Shown here: positions 25,961 through 34,345 of the stretch, in pieces
Numbering within the stretch: the stretch's first letter is position 1
Layout of the letters: every line of letters starts with the position of its first letter
NCBI RefSeq assembly: GCF_002272015.1
Contig: NZ_NPBY01000027.1
Location: forward strand, 1-64,000
Origin: Paenibacillus campinasensis
Lineage (GTDB): Bacteria > Bacillota > Bacilli > Paenibacillales > Paenibacillaceae
Length of the DNA stretch: 64,000 nt
Direction of reading: 5' to 3'
Notes under the pieces: model-generated
Databases searched by the model: none
Seen by the model: only the letters and a program-made list of their open reading frames with translations
What the model was told of the DNA's origin: nothing
Position numbers and translations under genes: made by a program

Positions 25961-26757
25961 TATGATACCGCCTCCTTATGGCGTGCCGCAATTCCGTCTC
26001 CGAGAAGGTTAAATCCGGCGACCGCCAGGAAGATGACAAAGCCCGGAATAAGCGGATATGCAGGAGCCAGGTACATGAAGCTTTGCGCTTCATTCAGCAT
26101 GCCTCCCCAGCTTGGATGCGGCGGCTGGACACCGAGTCCGAGGAAGGAGAGAGCTGTCTCGGTCAAAATACCAGAGCCAAGTGCCAGGGACATCTGAACG
26201 CCAATTCGCGGGAGCGCTGCCGGAATCAGATGGCGGAACAGAATTACAGCATGGCCTGCATTGTATGATCTCGCGGCTTTGATATAACCGTACGACTGGG
26301 CTTCAAGCACAAAACCGTACATGAGCCGGGCAAAGGACGGGACGCTGAACACGGCAATCGCGAGCAGGACGTTGACTTGGCCCGTGCCGAGCACGGTAAC
26401 CAGCATCAAGGCAAGCAGCAGGTTCGGAAAGGCAAACAGAACATCCATCGCTCTCATGATGACACTGCCAATCAGCCCTTTCATGTAGCCGGCAACAGCT
26501 CCCAGTATGCAGCCGATCAGCATTCCGCTGCCCACTCCGCCGAGAGATACTGTCAAAGCGCTTTGCGAGGCCAGCAGAAGCCGGCTGAGGATGTCTCGTC
26601 CGTATTGGTCGGTGCCGAGCCAATGCTCGCCGCTTGGCGGGGCGAACCGGTTCGCGATGTTCATCGCATTCGGGTCGCTCGGAAGGTCAATCCAGGAGAT
26701 GAGCAGCATGATGACAATGACACTCAGCATCACGGTTCCTGTAATGAGTGTTTTCAT
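25960..26757 (-). CDS. Peptide ABC importer permease (OppC/DppC type)
   Basis: The start is the ATG at 26757, with AAAAAGGAG 6 nt upstream and a 4-nt overlap with the preceding permease gene. The 265-residue protein has an N-terminal membrane anchor, a conserved GTDQYGRDILSRLL loop and the EAA-type cytoplasmic loop (AARSYNAGHAVILFRHLIP). It is inner-membrane and pairs with the OppB-type permease. Confidence 0.92.
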   Translation of the reverse strand: MKTLITGTVMLSVIVIMLLISWIDLPSDPNAMNIANRFAPPSGEHWLGTDQYGRDILSRLLLASQSALTVSLGGVGSGMLIGCILGAVAGYMKGLIGSVIMRAMDVLFAFPNLLLALMLVTVLGTGQVNVLLAIAVFSVPSFARLMYGFVLEAQSYGYIKAARSYNAGHAVILFRHLIPAALPRIGVQMSLALGSGILTETALSFLGLGVQPPHPSWGGMLNEAQSFMYLAPAYPLIPGFVIFLAVAGFNLLGDGIAARHKEAVS

Positions 26758-27716
26758 GTTGTTCTCCTTTTTGTAGCGTGTAATTGAATGCGCGGGTCGA
26801 TCCTCGTGTACAGAAGATCCACGCACAAGTTGACAAGAATGACGGTAACGGTAATGAAGATCACCAATCCTTGCAACAAAAACAAGTCGCGCTGCTGAAC
26901 CGCGATGAGCAGCAAACGTCCGAGTCCGGGCAGATTGAATATTTGTTCGATAATGATGACACCGCTGATGAGGCTCATCACCTGCAGCCCGATGACGGTT
27001 ATCGGTCCGATCAAGCTATTGCGCAGCGCATAGCGGATATATTTCTTCCGGGTCGGCAGCCCCTTGGTGTGAGCGAAGGTCATGAAGTCTTTATTGAGAA
27101 CCTCCACGAGGGAAGCGCGGAACATCCGGATCAATACGGCTGCTTCTGCGATCGCCAGTGTTAGCGCGGGCAAGAACAGCGAATGAAGATGCGCTCCAAG
27201 CCCTTCGGATATGGGAACGAAGTTGCCCGGCGGGAACAAGGGAATCATGACTGTGAAACCGAGCAATAACAAGATGCCAAGCCAAAAGTTAGGAATGGCG
27301 ATCCATATCTGTACAACTGCCTGGATGAACCCGTCTACCCAGCTGCCGCGTTTAACGGCAGCCCATATGCCCAGCGGAAGGGCGATCAGAAGCGCCATGA
27401 GTGAGGCGAAGATCGTCAAGGACAAGGTCATAGGCAGCCGGTCTACGATAATTTGCGTGACAGGCATCTTATAGATGAACGATTCGCCCAGATTGCCGCT
27501 TACGGCGCCGGCAAGCCAATCGGCATACTGGAGCAGCCAAGGGCGGTCCAGCCCGTACTGGGCACGAAGCTCCTCGACAAGATGAGGAGGAGCTTCGGTA
27601 CCGAGCATGAGCCGTACAGGATCACCAGGCAAGAGCATCAGAACAGCAAAGGAAGCGAATGATACAAGAAAGACAAGCAGTATTGCAATTAACAGACGCT
27701 GTGCTAGATAGCTCAT
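26754..27716 (-). CDS. Peptide ABC importer permease (OppB/DppB type)
   Basis: The start is the ATG at 27716, with AAAGG about 9 nt upstream. The 320-residue product has six predicted membrane segments, the N-terminal LLPGDPVRLMLG motif and RAQYGLDRPW, both typical of DppB, and an EAA loop (HTKGLPTRKKYIRYALRNSL). It is the second gene of the transport set, 12 nt after the binding-protein gene. Confidence 0.93.
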   Translation of the reverse strand: MSYLAQRLLIAILLVFLVSFASFAVLMLLPGDPVRLMLGTEAPPHLVEELRAQYGLDRPWLLQYADWLAGAVSGNLGESFIYKMPVTQIIVDRLPMTLSLTIFASLMALLIALPLGIWAAVKRGSWVDGFIQAVVQIWIAIPNFWLGILLLLGFTVMIPLFPPGNFVPISEGLGAHLHSLFLPALTLAIAEAAVLIRMFRASLVEVLNKDFMTFAHTKGLPTRKKYIRYALRNSLIGPITVIGLQVMSLISGVIIIEQIFNLPGLGRLLLIAVQQRDLFLLQGLVIFITVTVILVNLCVDLLYTRIDPRIQLHATKRRTT

Positions 27717-27728
27717 GGATGACATCCT

Positions 27729-29312
27729 TTACTGGTCAAGATATACGTCTTTTAAGTTGATGATGCCGATCGGGAAGGATTCGTACTGCTGCACCGATTC
27801 ATGCAGAGCGGTGATGCCTTCCATCGATTGCAGGTAGAGTGCGGGCACTTCTTCCGCGAGCGTTTGTTGGATGAACGAGTACAGCTCCTCACGCTTCTGA
27901 ACATCGGAAGTGACAGCAGCTTCGAGAAGGGCCTGATCAACTTCTTCGTTCACATAATTGAAGTAGTTCTCACTCGAGTCGGACAGGTAGCGGCTCAGGA
28001 ACGCATGCGGATCAAGGCGGCCCGTATGGCTGATGACGGTCAGATCATAGTTGCGTCCTGCATAAATATCTTCAAGCCACGTTCCCCATTCCACAATTTC
28101 AATCTCCAGTTCGATGCCAACGCGGGACAATTGGTCAGCGATAATCTGACCGGCATTGATATGCGTGTCGTAACCTTCCGGCAGAGAAAGCGTCAGTTTG
28201 AGCCCATCGGCGTAACCGGCTTCGGCCAGCAGTTCTTTGGCCTGATCCATGTTATAAGGAAGAACATCCAGCGTGTCCACGAAATAGCTGCTTAGCGGCG
28301 GCAGATGACTGCCAAGCGGTGTGCCAAAGCCCCATGTTGCCCCATCGATGACATCCTGCTTGTTCACGGCGAGGGCAATCGCTTGCCGGACGCGCACATC
28401 ATTCAGCGGCTCGCGGTCATTGTTCATCGCCATGAGCTGTACGCTGTTGTTTGCAGCGCCTTGGGTTTTAAGATGGCTCAGCTGTTCGACCTGTGGCAGC
28501 TGCGCTCCGGTGATGCCGCCGATATGCACTGTGCCCGACTGTAAATTGGCGAGCAGCGTTGTTGCGTTAGGGATGATCATGAGCCGTGCTTCATCCAGGT
28601 ACGGTTTGCCTTCCTCGTAATAGGATTCATTTTTGACAAGATCAATATATTGCTGAGGTTCGTAACGTACAAGCTTGAACGGCCCGGTTCCGATCACATC
28701 GCCGTCTTGCTCGAGCACGATCGCAGACCAAGGATTGGCTAATTGCGACAGGAACGTGGCGTCAGCGCTCGCCAGCGTGAATACAAGTTCATGATCGCCA
28801 TTGGCACGAATGTCCGCAATGTTGGCATATTCGCCTGCTCTTGGGCTGTCCGCCGCTCTCAGACGTTCAAACGAGCGAATGACGTCTTCTGCGTTCATGA
28901 CATGTCCATTATGGAACTGCGCGTCGTCCCGCAGCTGAAACGTCCATTCCAGCTCGTCTTCGGACGGCTCCCAGGAAGTGGCGAGCTGGGGAACGAGTTC
29001 GCCTTCCGGCGTGACGGAGATCAGCGTTTCGAACAAATTATGCGTGACGAGGAAAGTGGAGGCGGATACGGTGCGCTGCGGGTCAAGCCCGTCCACATCG
29101 TTGGCCATCGCATAGACGAGACTGCCTCCGCTTTGACTTCCGCTGCTGCTGTTATCATTGTTCGAGGAATCGGAAGAAGCGCCATTGTTGCTCGTGACGG
29201 GGTTATTGCCACCCGATGCGTTGTTGTTGGTGTCGCCAGTGCCGCAGGCTGTAATCAATCCAGCCAAGGTTAACAAAGTGATGAACAGCATCATCCTCAG
29301 ATTACGTTTCAT
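27729..29312 (-). CDS. Peptide-type solute-binding lipoprotein (SBP_bac_5)
   Basis: The start is the ATG at 29312 (AAGGAGG 8 nt upstream), although the frame is open a further 158 codons upstream. The 527-residue protein has a lipoprotein signal with LITAC (Cys23), a Ser/Asn/Gly-rich linker of about 45 residues, then a family 5 extracellular solute-binding domain (DVDGLDPQRTVSASTFLVTH, then VRQAIALAVNK). It catches peptides, opines or similar ligands outside the cell for the permease pair. The ligand cannot be read from sequence. Confidence 0.92.
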   Translation of the reverse strand: MKRNLRMMLFITLLTLAGLITACGTGDTNNNASGGNNPVTSNNGASSDSSNNDNSSSGSQSGGSLVYAMANDVDGLDPQRTVSASTFLVTHNLFETLISVTPEGELVPQLATSWEPSEDELEWTFQLRDDAQFHNGHVMNAEDVIRSFERLRAADSPRAGEYANIADIRANGDHELVFTLASADATFLSQLANPWSAIVLEQDGDVIGTGPFKLVRYEPQQYIDLVKNESYYEEGKPYLDEARLMIIPNATTLLANLQSGTVHIGGITGAQLPQVEQLSHLKTQGAANNSVQLMAMNNDREPLNDVRVRQAIALAVNKQDVIDGATWGFGTPLGSHLPPLSSYFVDTLDVLPYNMDQAKELLAEAGYADGLKLTLSLPEGYDTHINAGQIIADQLSRVGIELEIEIVEWGTWLEDIYAGRNYDLTVISHTGRLDPHAFLSRYLSDSSENYFNYVNEEVDQALLEAAVTSDVQKREELYSFIQQTLAEEVPALYLQSMEGITALHESVQQYESFPIGIINLKDVYLDQ

Positions 29313-29353
29313 GTCCATATCCTCCTTGTGATTACGTTCGTTTGGCTTTTTCC

Positions 29354-30223
29354 TTATGGGCGGAACATACCGAAATCTTCGAACAATTGCTCCTGTTTGC
29401 GCAGCTGGGCCTTGATCTGGTCCGGCTGTTTCAACGCGATAAGCTGAATGAGCAATTGGCTGATGAGCAGCGGTGTTACATATGAATCCAGAAATCCGGG
29501 CGAGTCGGTTGCGGCGACCAGGGCCGCATCGCTTCGGGAGAATGAGGGGGCCAGCGGCGAATCGGTCATTATAATGCAGCGGGCTCCAAGTTCCTTGGCT
29601 TCGTCGACAGTTTGGGTAATGATGCGTGAATAGCGGGGGAAATGCATGGCCAGCAGCACATCGTCTTCCCCGATAAATGCCAGATGCTCGGTGATCTCCG
29701 TTGCCGATGGAATGAGCACCGCATTGCCAAACACAAGATGGAGCTGGTAGTACAGTGAATGAGCGACGGATAATGTCATGCGCCACCCGACAACATAGAT
29801 TCTGCGCGCGCTGATCAGCATATCGGCTGCTTCGTGAAGCGATGACTCCAGCTCGGGTGTGAAGGTCTGCTGAAGGTTCTGCAGCTCGATCTCGATGGCT
29901 TTTTGCATGAAGGAAGAGGGAGGTGCCTCAAGATTCTTCTCCAATCTTCTGAGCGTTCGAAGCGAGAGTTCATCCGCCTTGAGGTCCTTCTTCAGTTCAT
30001 TAAAGCCGGAGTAGCCTAATACCGAGCAGAGCCGGTGTACTGTCGCGTCACTCACTTCCGCCGCAAGCGCGATGTCCTTGATCGACATGAACACGGCCTT
30101 GTACGTGTTTTTGCGCAGCCACGCTGCCGCCTTTTGCAGAGCCGGGCTCATGTTCTCAAACTGCCGATCAATTCTGGCTTTGACATGGTTGTCCGCAGAA
30201 AGATTACCGATGCTGGTGGACAT
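29354..30223 (-). CDS. RpiR/MurR-family regulator (HTH plus SIS domain)
   Basis: This 289-residue protein has an N-terminal RpiR helix-turn-helix (about 20-95, with SIKDIALAAEVSDATVHRLC) and a SIS sugar-phosphate-binding domain (about 125-260, with IYVVGWRMTLSVAHSL and IIMTDSPLAP). Family members sense phosphosugars such as MurNAc-6-P. Its presence in a peptide-type transport operon suggests the ligand may be a glycopeptide, amino sugar or muropeptide. GGGAGG lies about 11 nt before the ATG. It overlaps the HAD gene by 20 nt. Confidence 0.9.
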   Translation of the reverse strand: MSTSIGNLSADNHVKARIDRQFENMSPALQKAAAWLRKNTYKAVFMSIKDIALAAEVSDATVHRLCSVLGYSGFNELKKDLKADELSLRTLRRLEKNLEAPPSSFMQKAIEIELQNLQQTFTPELESSLHEAADMLISARRIYVVGWRMTLSVAHSLYYQLHLVFGNAVLIPSATEITEHLAFIGEDDVLLAMHFPRYSRIITQTVDEAKELGARCIIMTDSPLAPSFSRSDAALVAATDSPGFLDSYVTPLLISQLLIQLIALKQPDQIKAQLRKQEQLFEDFGMFRP

Positions 30224-30941
30224 GTCCTTCTTCCTCCCGGGCTGGCAAAAGTGTCAGCAGGTCACGGATGCTGTTCACCACATGCGGATGATCTGTTTCT
30301 TCGATCCCGATCCGCTCGTAAGGGTTCAGAATGACCGTATCAATCCCGGCCTGCAGCGCGCCGACAGCGTCATCGTAATAATTGTCGCCCACATATAAGA
30401 TGTTCTCCGGTGGACTGCCGGTCTGCCGCAGCAGTTCGCGGAATATTTCCACGTCCGGTTTCTCGCAGCCGAATTCGTCAGAGATAATGATCGTTTCCAA
30501 ATAATCCGTCAGCCCCAGCTTTCCGAGGATGGGACGCGCGCTGTGATCCCAATTGGACAGCAGAGCGAGCTGATACGATCTTGCCTGCAATGCCGCCAAC
30601 ACTTCGAACGTCCACGGGAACGGCTTCCAGAATGGCGGGCCTTGCTTGACCGCCGCTTGCTTGATGAAATCACATTGCTCCACCAGGTCGAAAGTCAGCT
30701 TTAAGTGGAAATTGACAAGCCCGAGGAACCAAGGGAAATACGCATTCCAGCCGGTAGAGATCACTTTCGGATACTCGCGCATAAACTTCTTGTCAATGAG
30801 ATGGAAAGCTTGTTCCACTTCACTGACGTTCATATCGATGTTCTTTTCCTTCAAATATTGGTGATAATGCTTTACTCGATCATTGGTAACCAACGTGTAA
30901 CCCAGGTCAAAAGCGATGATGGTTTTGTTGCTCCAATTCAC
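30204..30941 (-). CDS. HAD-superfamily hydrolase
   Basis: The GTG start at 30941 has AAAGGAG 7 nt upstream. The 245-residue protein shows HAD motif I as FDLGYTL (nucleophile Asp12; the second Asp of DxDxT is Gly), motif II SNWD, motif III Lys in CEKPDVEIF, and motif IV GDNYYDD. The missing second Asp is seen in dehalogenase-like and some non-classical HAD members, so phosphatase activity should not be assumed. It is the first gene of the RpiR/peptide-importer operon and may process the imported substrate. Confidence 0.86.
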   Translation of the reverse strand: MNWSNKTIIAFDLGYTLVTNDRVKHYHQYLKEKNIDMNVSEVEQAFHLIDKKFMREYPKVISTGWNAYFPWFLGLVNFHLKLTFDLVEQCDFIKQAAVKQGPPFWKPFPWTFEVLAALQARSYQLALLSNWDHSARPILGKLGLTDYLETIIISDEFGCEKPDVEIFRELLRQTGSPPENILYVGDNYYDDAVGALQAGIDTVILNPYERIGIEETDHPHVVNSIRDLLTLLPAREEEGHVHQHR

Positions 30942-31000
30942 ATGCTCACTCCTTTGGTGGATAGAAAGCTCGGCCAAGCTTTTTCTAATCAAACAACTTG

Positions 31001-31048
31001 TTGTAATGAGAATTTCAGAAATGGATCATTTGAAATATTTCATTACAA
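31001..31048. promoter_or_regulatory. Long inverted repeat, likely RpiR operator
   Basis: TTGTAATGA plus ATTTCA at 31001-31017 is mirrored by TGAAAT plus TTTCATTACAA at 31031-31048 around a 13-nt centre. It lies 60-107 bp before the HAD start, where the operon promoter should be, and fits a site for a dimeric or tetrameric RpiR protein. Confidence 0.6.
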
Positions 31049-31269
31049 AACCATTGTACCGGCCATATGTAAGGGGAGAGTTAATAGGGGAATAAGCTTT
31101 TGTAAAGAATCAGTCGAGGCGGGTTTCTTGTTTACGACGGATTATCAAGCGAAGTACGACAGTTCATCTATGAAGCTTCGTGAGCGAAATTCCAGCTGAG
31201 TCATTCCCGAGGGCGGTGCTGATGAATATGAGCGGCTCGGTGGGTTGCTCATCTCGTTTTAAGAAAAAA

Positions 31270-31317
31270 TTTATATTTACCCCCATTTCTTTTTAAATAT
31301 TGTTCCTTATTCTAAAG
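31270..31317 (+). promoter_or_regulatory. Shared 48-bp promoter block, copy 1 (vanY)
   Basis: This block, with fixed TTTACCCC, TTTAAA and ATTCTA elements, matches the block at 34272-34319 at 35 of 48 positions without gaps. Each copy ends 26-28 bp before the first gene of its unit. The common layout suggests binding of the same activator, most simply the VanR-like regulator encoded between them. Confidence 0.65.
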
Positions 31318-31345
31318 TGAATGAAGGGTAAGGAGATAACGGAGT

Positions 31346-32380
31346 ATGAAGAAACGGCTGTATGGGGTTGTTGCGCTTGTAATACTATTAATTCTAAGCT
31401 ATGGCGTTATTCAGTATAAGGAGAAAACCGATAACGAAAAATTGTCGGAAGAAAACCACCAAGTGCAGGATGGGAACGATAGAACGAACATGCATTCAAT
31501 TCAGGTAACAAAGGATCAGGTCTACAAAGGAAATTTGGTATTGGTCAATAAGGATCATCCTGTGTCACCGGTGGCTGAAGCGTCCGATGCAGTGAATTTG
31601 TCTAAACATCCGGAGCTGATAAACGGCTTCGTACTGCTGGATAATTCGATCCGGTTGACGCCCTTCTTGGTACAAAAATTTTCAACAATGACTAAGGCGG
31701 CACAAAAAGACGACGTTAACCGGTTTATGATTACCAGCGGCTATCGGGACAAGAAGAAACAAACTGAGCTATACGAGGAAATGGGCCCTGACTACGCGCT
31801 GCCAGGAGGCTACAGCGAGCACAATCTCGGATTGGCGCTGGATATTGGGTCAACGGAAGGGAAGATGGAATACGCCGCCGAAGGCAAGTGGTTGATGGAC
31901 AACGCCTGGAGATACGGTTTTGTTTTGCGTTACCCGGAGGACAAAACAGCCATCACGGGTATACAGTTTGAACCGTGGCACTTTCGCTATGTCGGTTTGC
32001 CACACAGCGCTATTATGTATGAGAACCATTTTGTGCTGGAGGAATACTTGGATTATTTGAGAGAACAGAAGTCCATGACGATCACTGTAAACCGCCAAAA
32101 ATATACAATTGATTACTATCCTATCATCGAGGATACAACGATCCGGGTGCCGGTGAATCTTCACTATGAGATTTCAGGCAACAATATAGACGGATTAATT
32201 GTGACGGTATATTCCGGTGAGGACGATGCCTCAACAAACGAGGACCTGAACAAGGATGCTTCCACAGATGAATCTCCAGCGGACACCGTTCCGGCGGTTG
32301 AAAATCCGGCCGATACGGTTCCGGCGGACGAGAAGCCGCAAGTTCAGAAGCCGTCGAGTGCGGCTCCAGAGGACGGGTGA
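31346..32380 (+). CDS. vanY: VanY-like D,D-carboxypeptidase (M15B)
   Basis: This 344-residue protein has one N-terminal membrane anchor (about 5-22), an extracellular M15B peptidase domain with SEHNLGLALDIG (zinc His and Asp) and EPWHFRYV (zinc His) plus the ITSGYRD substrate loop, and a Pro/Asp-rich tail with a repeated PADTVPA unit. It should remove the terminal D-Ala of peptidoglycan stem peptides outside the membrane. AAGGAG lies 9 nt before the ATG. It is followed by vanR and vanS, but no vanH, vanA or vanX ligase genes are present, so this is not a complete glycopeptide-resistance cluster. Confidence 0.9.
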   Translation: MKKRLYGVVALVILLILSYGVIQYKEKTDNEKLSEENHQVQDGNDRTNMHSIQVTKDQVYKGNLVLVNKDHPVSPVAEASDAVNLSKHPELINGFVLLDNSIRLTPFLVQKFSTMTKAAQKDDVNRFMITSGYRDKKKQTELYEEMGPDYALPGGYSEHNLGLALDIGSTEGKMEYAAEGKWLMDNAWRYGFVLRYPEDKTAITGIQFEPWHFRYVGLPHSAIMYENHFVLEEYLDYLREQKSMTITVNRQKYTIDYYPIIEDTTIRVPVNLHYEISGNNIDGLIVTVYSGEDDASTNEDLNKDASTDESPADTVPAVENPADTVPADEKPQVQKPSSAAPEDG

Positions 32381-32456
32381 GAAACCGGATACGCCTGTGT
32401 CGTGGGAAATCTGATACAATATAGAAATTATTATCTTTATTTGCCTGAGGTGGATG

Positions 32457-33155
32457 ATGAAACCGAGCACCATTTTAATAGCGGACGACGAGCGGGAAAT
32501 TGCGGACTTGATTGAACTGCATTTAATTAAAGAGGGCTATCGCTGCATCAAAGTTTCTGACGGGCTAGAGGCTGTTCAGGTCATTCGGACGCAGTCGGTC
32601 GATTTGGCGATTCTCGATATTATGATGCCCAATCTGGATGGCTACGAAGCGACGGAATTGATCCGGGAGCACCACCATTTGCCTATTATTTTTTTAAGCG
32701 CTAAAGCGACCGATCTCGATAAAATTACAGGACTCGTCAGAGGAGCGGACGATTATGTGACCAAACCGTTCAACCCGATGGAACTGGTCGCCCGCGTAAA
32801 TGCGCAATTGCGACGCGCGACGCAGTTTAATCCATCGGCTTCATCCAACACATCCGTTTTGGAAGCGCGTGGCCTGGTCATCAATCCCGAACAACGAACG
32901 GTTTTCCTGTATAATACTCCCATTGAACTGACCCCTAAAGAGTTTGATATATTGTACCTGTTGGCGAGCCACCCCAAGAAGGTCTTCAGCTCTGAAAATA
33001 TTTTTGAACATGTATGGGGAGAGACCTATTACGAAGGCGGTAACACAGTTATGGTGCATATACGAACATTGCGGAAGAAGCTCAAGGAAGACAGGCATAA
33101 AAACCAATGGATCAAGACGGTCTGGGGAGTGGGATATACGTTCAATGGCGAATAA
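32457..33155 (+). CDS. vanR: OmpR/PhoB-type response regulator (VanR-like)
   Basis: This 232-residue protein has a receiver domain (acidic pocket DDE at 10-12, phosphoacceptor Asp54 in LDIMMP, Lys in VTKPFNP) and a C-terminal winged helix (LTPKEFDILYLL, then VMVHIRTLRKKL). The start is ATG 32457 (4 nt after GAGGTG) or 32454. It overlaps the kinase gene by 11 nt. It probably activates vanY and the downstream ABC/adaptor genes through the shared 48-bp block. Confidence 0.92.
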   Translation: MKPSTILIADDEREIADLIELHLIKEGYRCIKVSDGLEAVQVIRTQSVDLAILDIMMPNLDGYEATELIREHHHLPIIFLSAKATDLDKITGLVRGADDYVTKPFNPMELVARVNAQLRRATQFNPSASSNTSVLEARGLVINPEQRTVFLYNTPIELTPKEFDILYLLASHPKKVFSSENIFEHVWGETYYEGGNTVMVHIRTLRKKLKEDRHKNQWIKTVWGVGYTFNGE

Positions 33156-34244
33156 GATCCGAAGTTTCCGGTTTAAAATGATTCAGCTATTTGTCTTAAG
33201 CTTACTTTGCTCCGGTACGATCACCTTTCTGATTTATAAGGTTCTCCAGTTCTATTATCACACAACGAGGTTTGAAGATCCGTTGACGAAATTCCGTTAC
33301 TTCATGAGAGAAGTCGGGGACCTCAACGTTTTTTTGATTATTTTTATACCCCTCTCATTTTATTTCTTCTTTCTCCTTACGAAACGGTATTCGCTTTATT
33401 TTCAGGAGATATCACGAGGGATCAACCTGTTGGCCAACGGCGATTTCAACAGTAAAATAAACATTCGTCCGAGTTCGAAGACATTGCACGTGATATTAAT
33501 CTGGCAAGTGAAAAGTTGCAGCAAGCGCTGGAGAGGGGGGACTTTGCGGAGAACAGCAAAGAACAATTGGTGTTGAATTTGGCACATGATTTGCGCACGC
33601 CACTTACTTCCGTTTTGGGCTACCTGGACTTCATTCTTCAGGGAGAAAAGCTGACACCGGAACAAATCAAGCACTATACGGGCATTGCTTTTTCCAAGTC
33701 GCAACGGCTGGAGAAGTTAGTGGACGAGCTGTTTGAAATCGCCCGCATGAATTACGGCAAGCTGAAGATGGACAAACAACCCATCGATCTTAGCGAGCTG
33801 CTCATCCAATTAAATGAAGAGCTATACCCTGCATTAGAAAAAAACAGCTTGACTACCCGATTGCATGTGGCTCCGCATGTGATGATTTGGGGAGACGGAG
33901 AGTTGTTGGCGCGCGTATTTGAGAATCTTCTGACGAACGCGATCCGCTATGGCAAAGACGGCCGATATATCGATATTCAATGCCGTCCGGATTCGGAAAA
34001 TGCAGTAGTCCAGGTGATCAATTATGGTCACAGCATTCCCCCGGAAGAGCTTCCGTATATCTTCGATATGTTTTACACGGGCGATAAAGCGCGGACGCAA
34101 CGGGAGGGCAGCTCAGGCATCGGCCTGTTCATTGTGAAGAATATTGTAGAGCAGCATCAAGGCGCGATCTCGGCTCAAAGCGACTCCATTCGTACGCTCT
34201 TTGAAGTCCATCTCCCGCAATTCTTACCTTCAGAATCTGGTTAA
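33145..34244 (+). pseudogene. vanS: VanS-like sensor kinase, frameshifted
   Basis: The first part (ATG 33145 to about 33470) encodes two membrane segments and a HAMP-like region. It then runs out of frame after NIRP. The continuation is in the next frame from GAG 33471 (EFEDIARDINLASEKLQQAL) through the His box NLAHDLRTPL (His codon at 33585), N box, and the ATPase motifs FDMFYTGD and GIGLFIVKNIV. Inserting one base near 33468-33470 (for example CGT TCC GAG) restores a kinase of about 366 residues. It is either a one-base deletion in the genome or a base-calling error. Confidence 0.85.
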
Positions 34245-34271
34245 CTAGAATATCCATCATTTAATAAAAAC

Positions 34272-34319
34272 TTTATTTTTACCCCACTTATTCTTTAAAC
34301 AGTCTTCGCCATTCTAGAG
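34272..34319 (+). promoter_or_regulatory. Shared 48-bp promoter block, copy 2 (ABC/adaptor unit)
   Basis: Same block as at 31270-31317 (TTTACCCC, TTTAAA, ATTCTA in identical spacing), 26 bp before ATG 34346 and directly after the vanS stop. It indicates that the permease-adaptor genes have their own promoter, controlled with vanY. Confidence 0.65.
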
Positions 34320-34345
34320 ATATGGATAGATGGAGGAAACTGAGA

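Larger units (their letters stand above)
30942..31345. other. Divergent regulatory region
   Basis: About 400 bp separate the HAD operon (minus) from vanY (plus). A long inverted repeat at 31001-31048 and the vanY promoter block at 31270-31317 are the recognisable elements. No gene is supported. Confidence 0.6.

Noticed and set aside
29313..29786. 158-codon upstream extension of the peptide-binding protein frame
   Set aside because: The lipoprotein signal peptide and ribosome site at 29312 define the start; the extension lies antisense to the RpiR gene.
31346..34244. Complete glycopeptide-resistance (van) cluster
   Set aside because: Only vanY, vanR and vanS homologues are present; the vanH, D-Ala-D-Lac ligase and vanX genes are absent, so resistance cannot be inferred.
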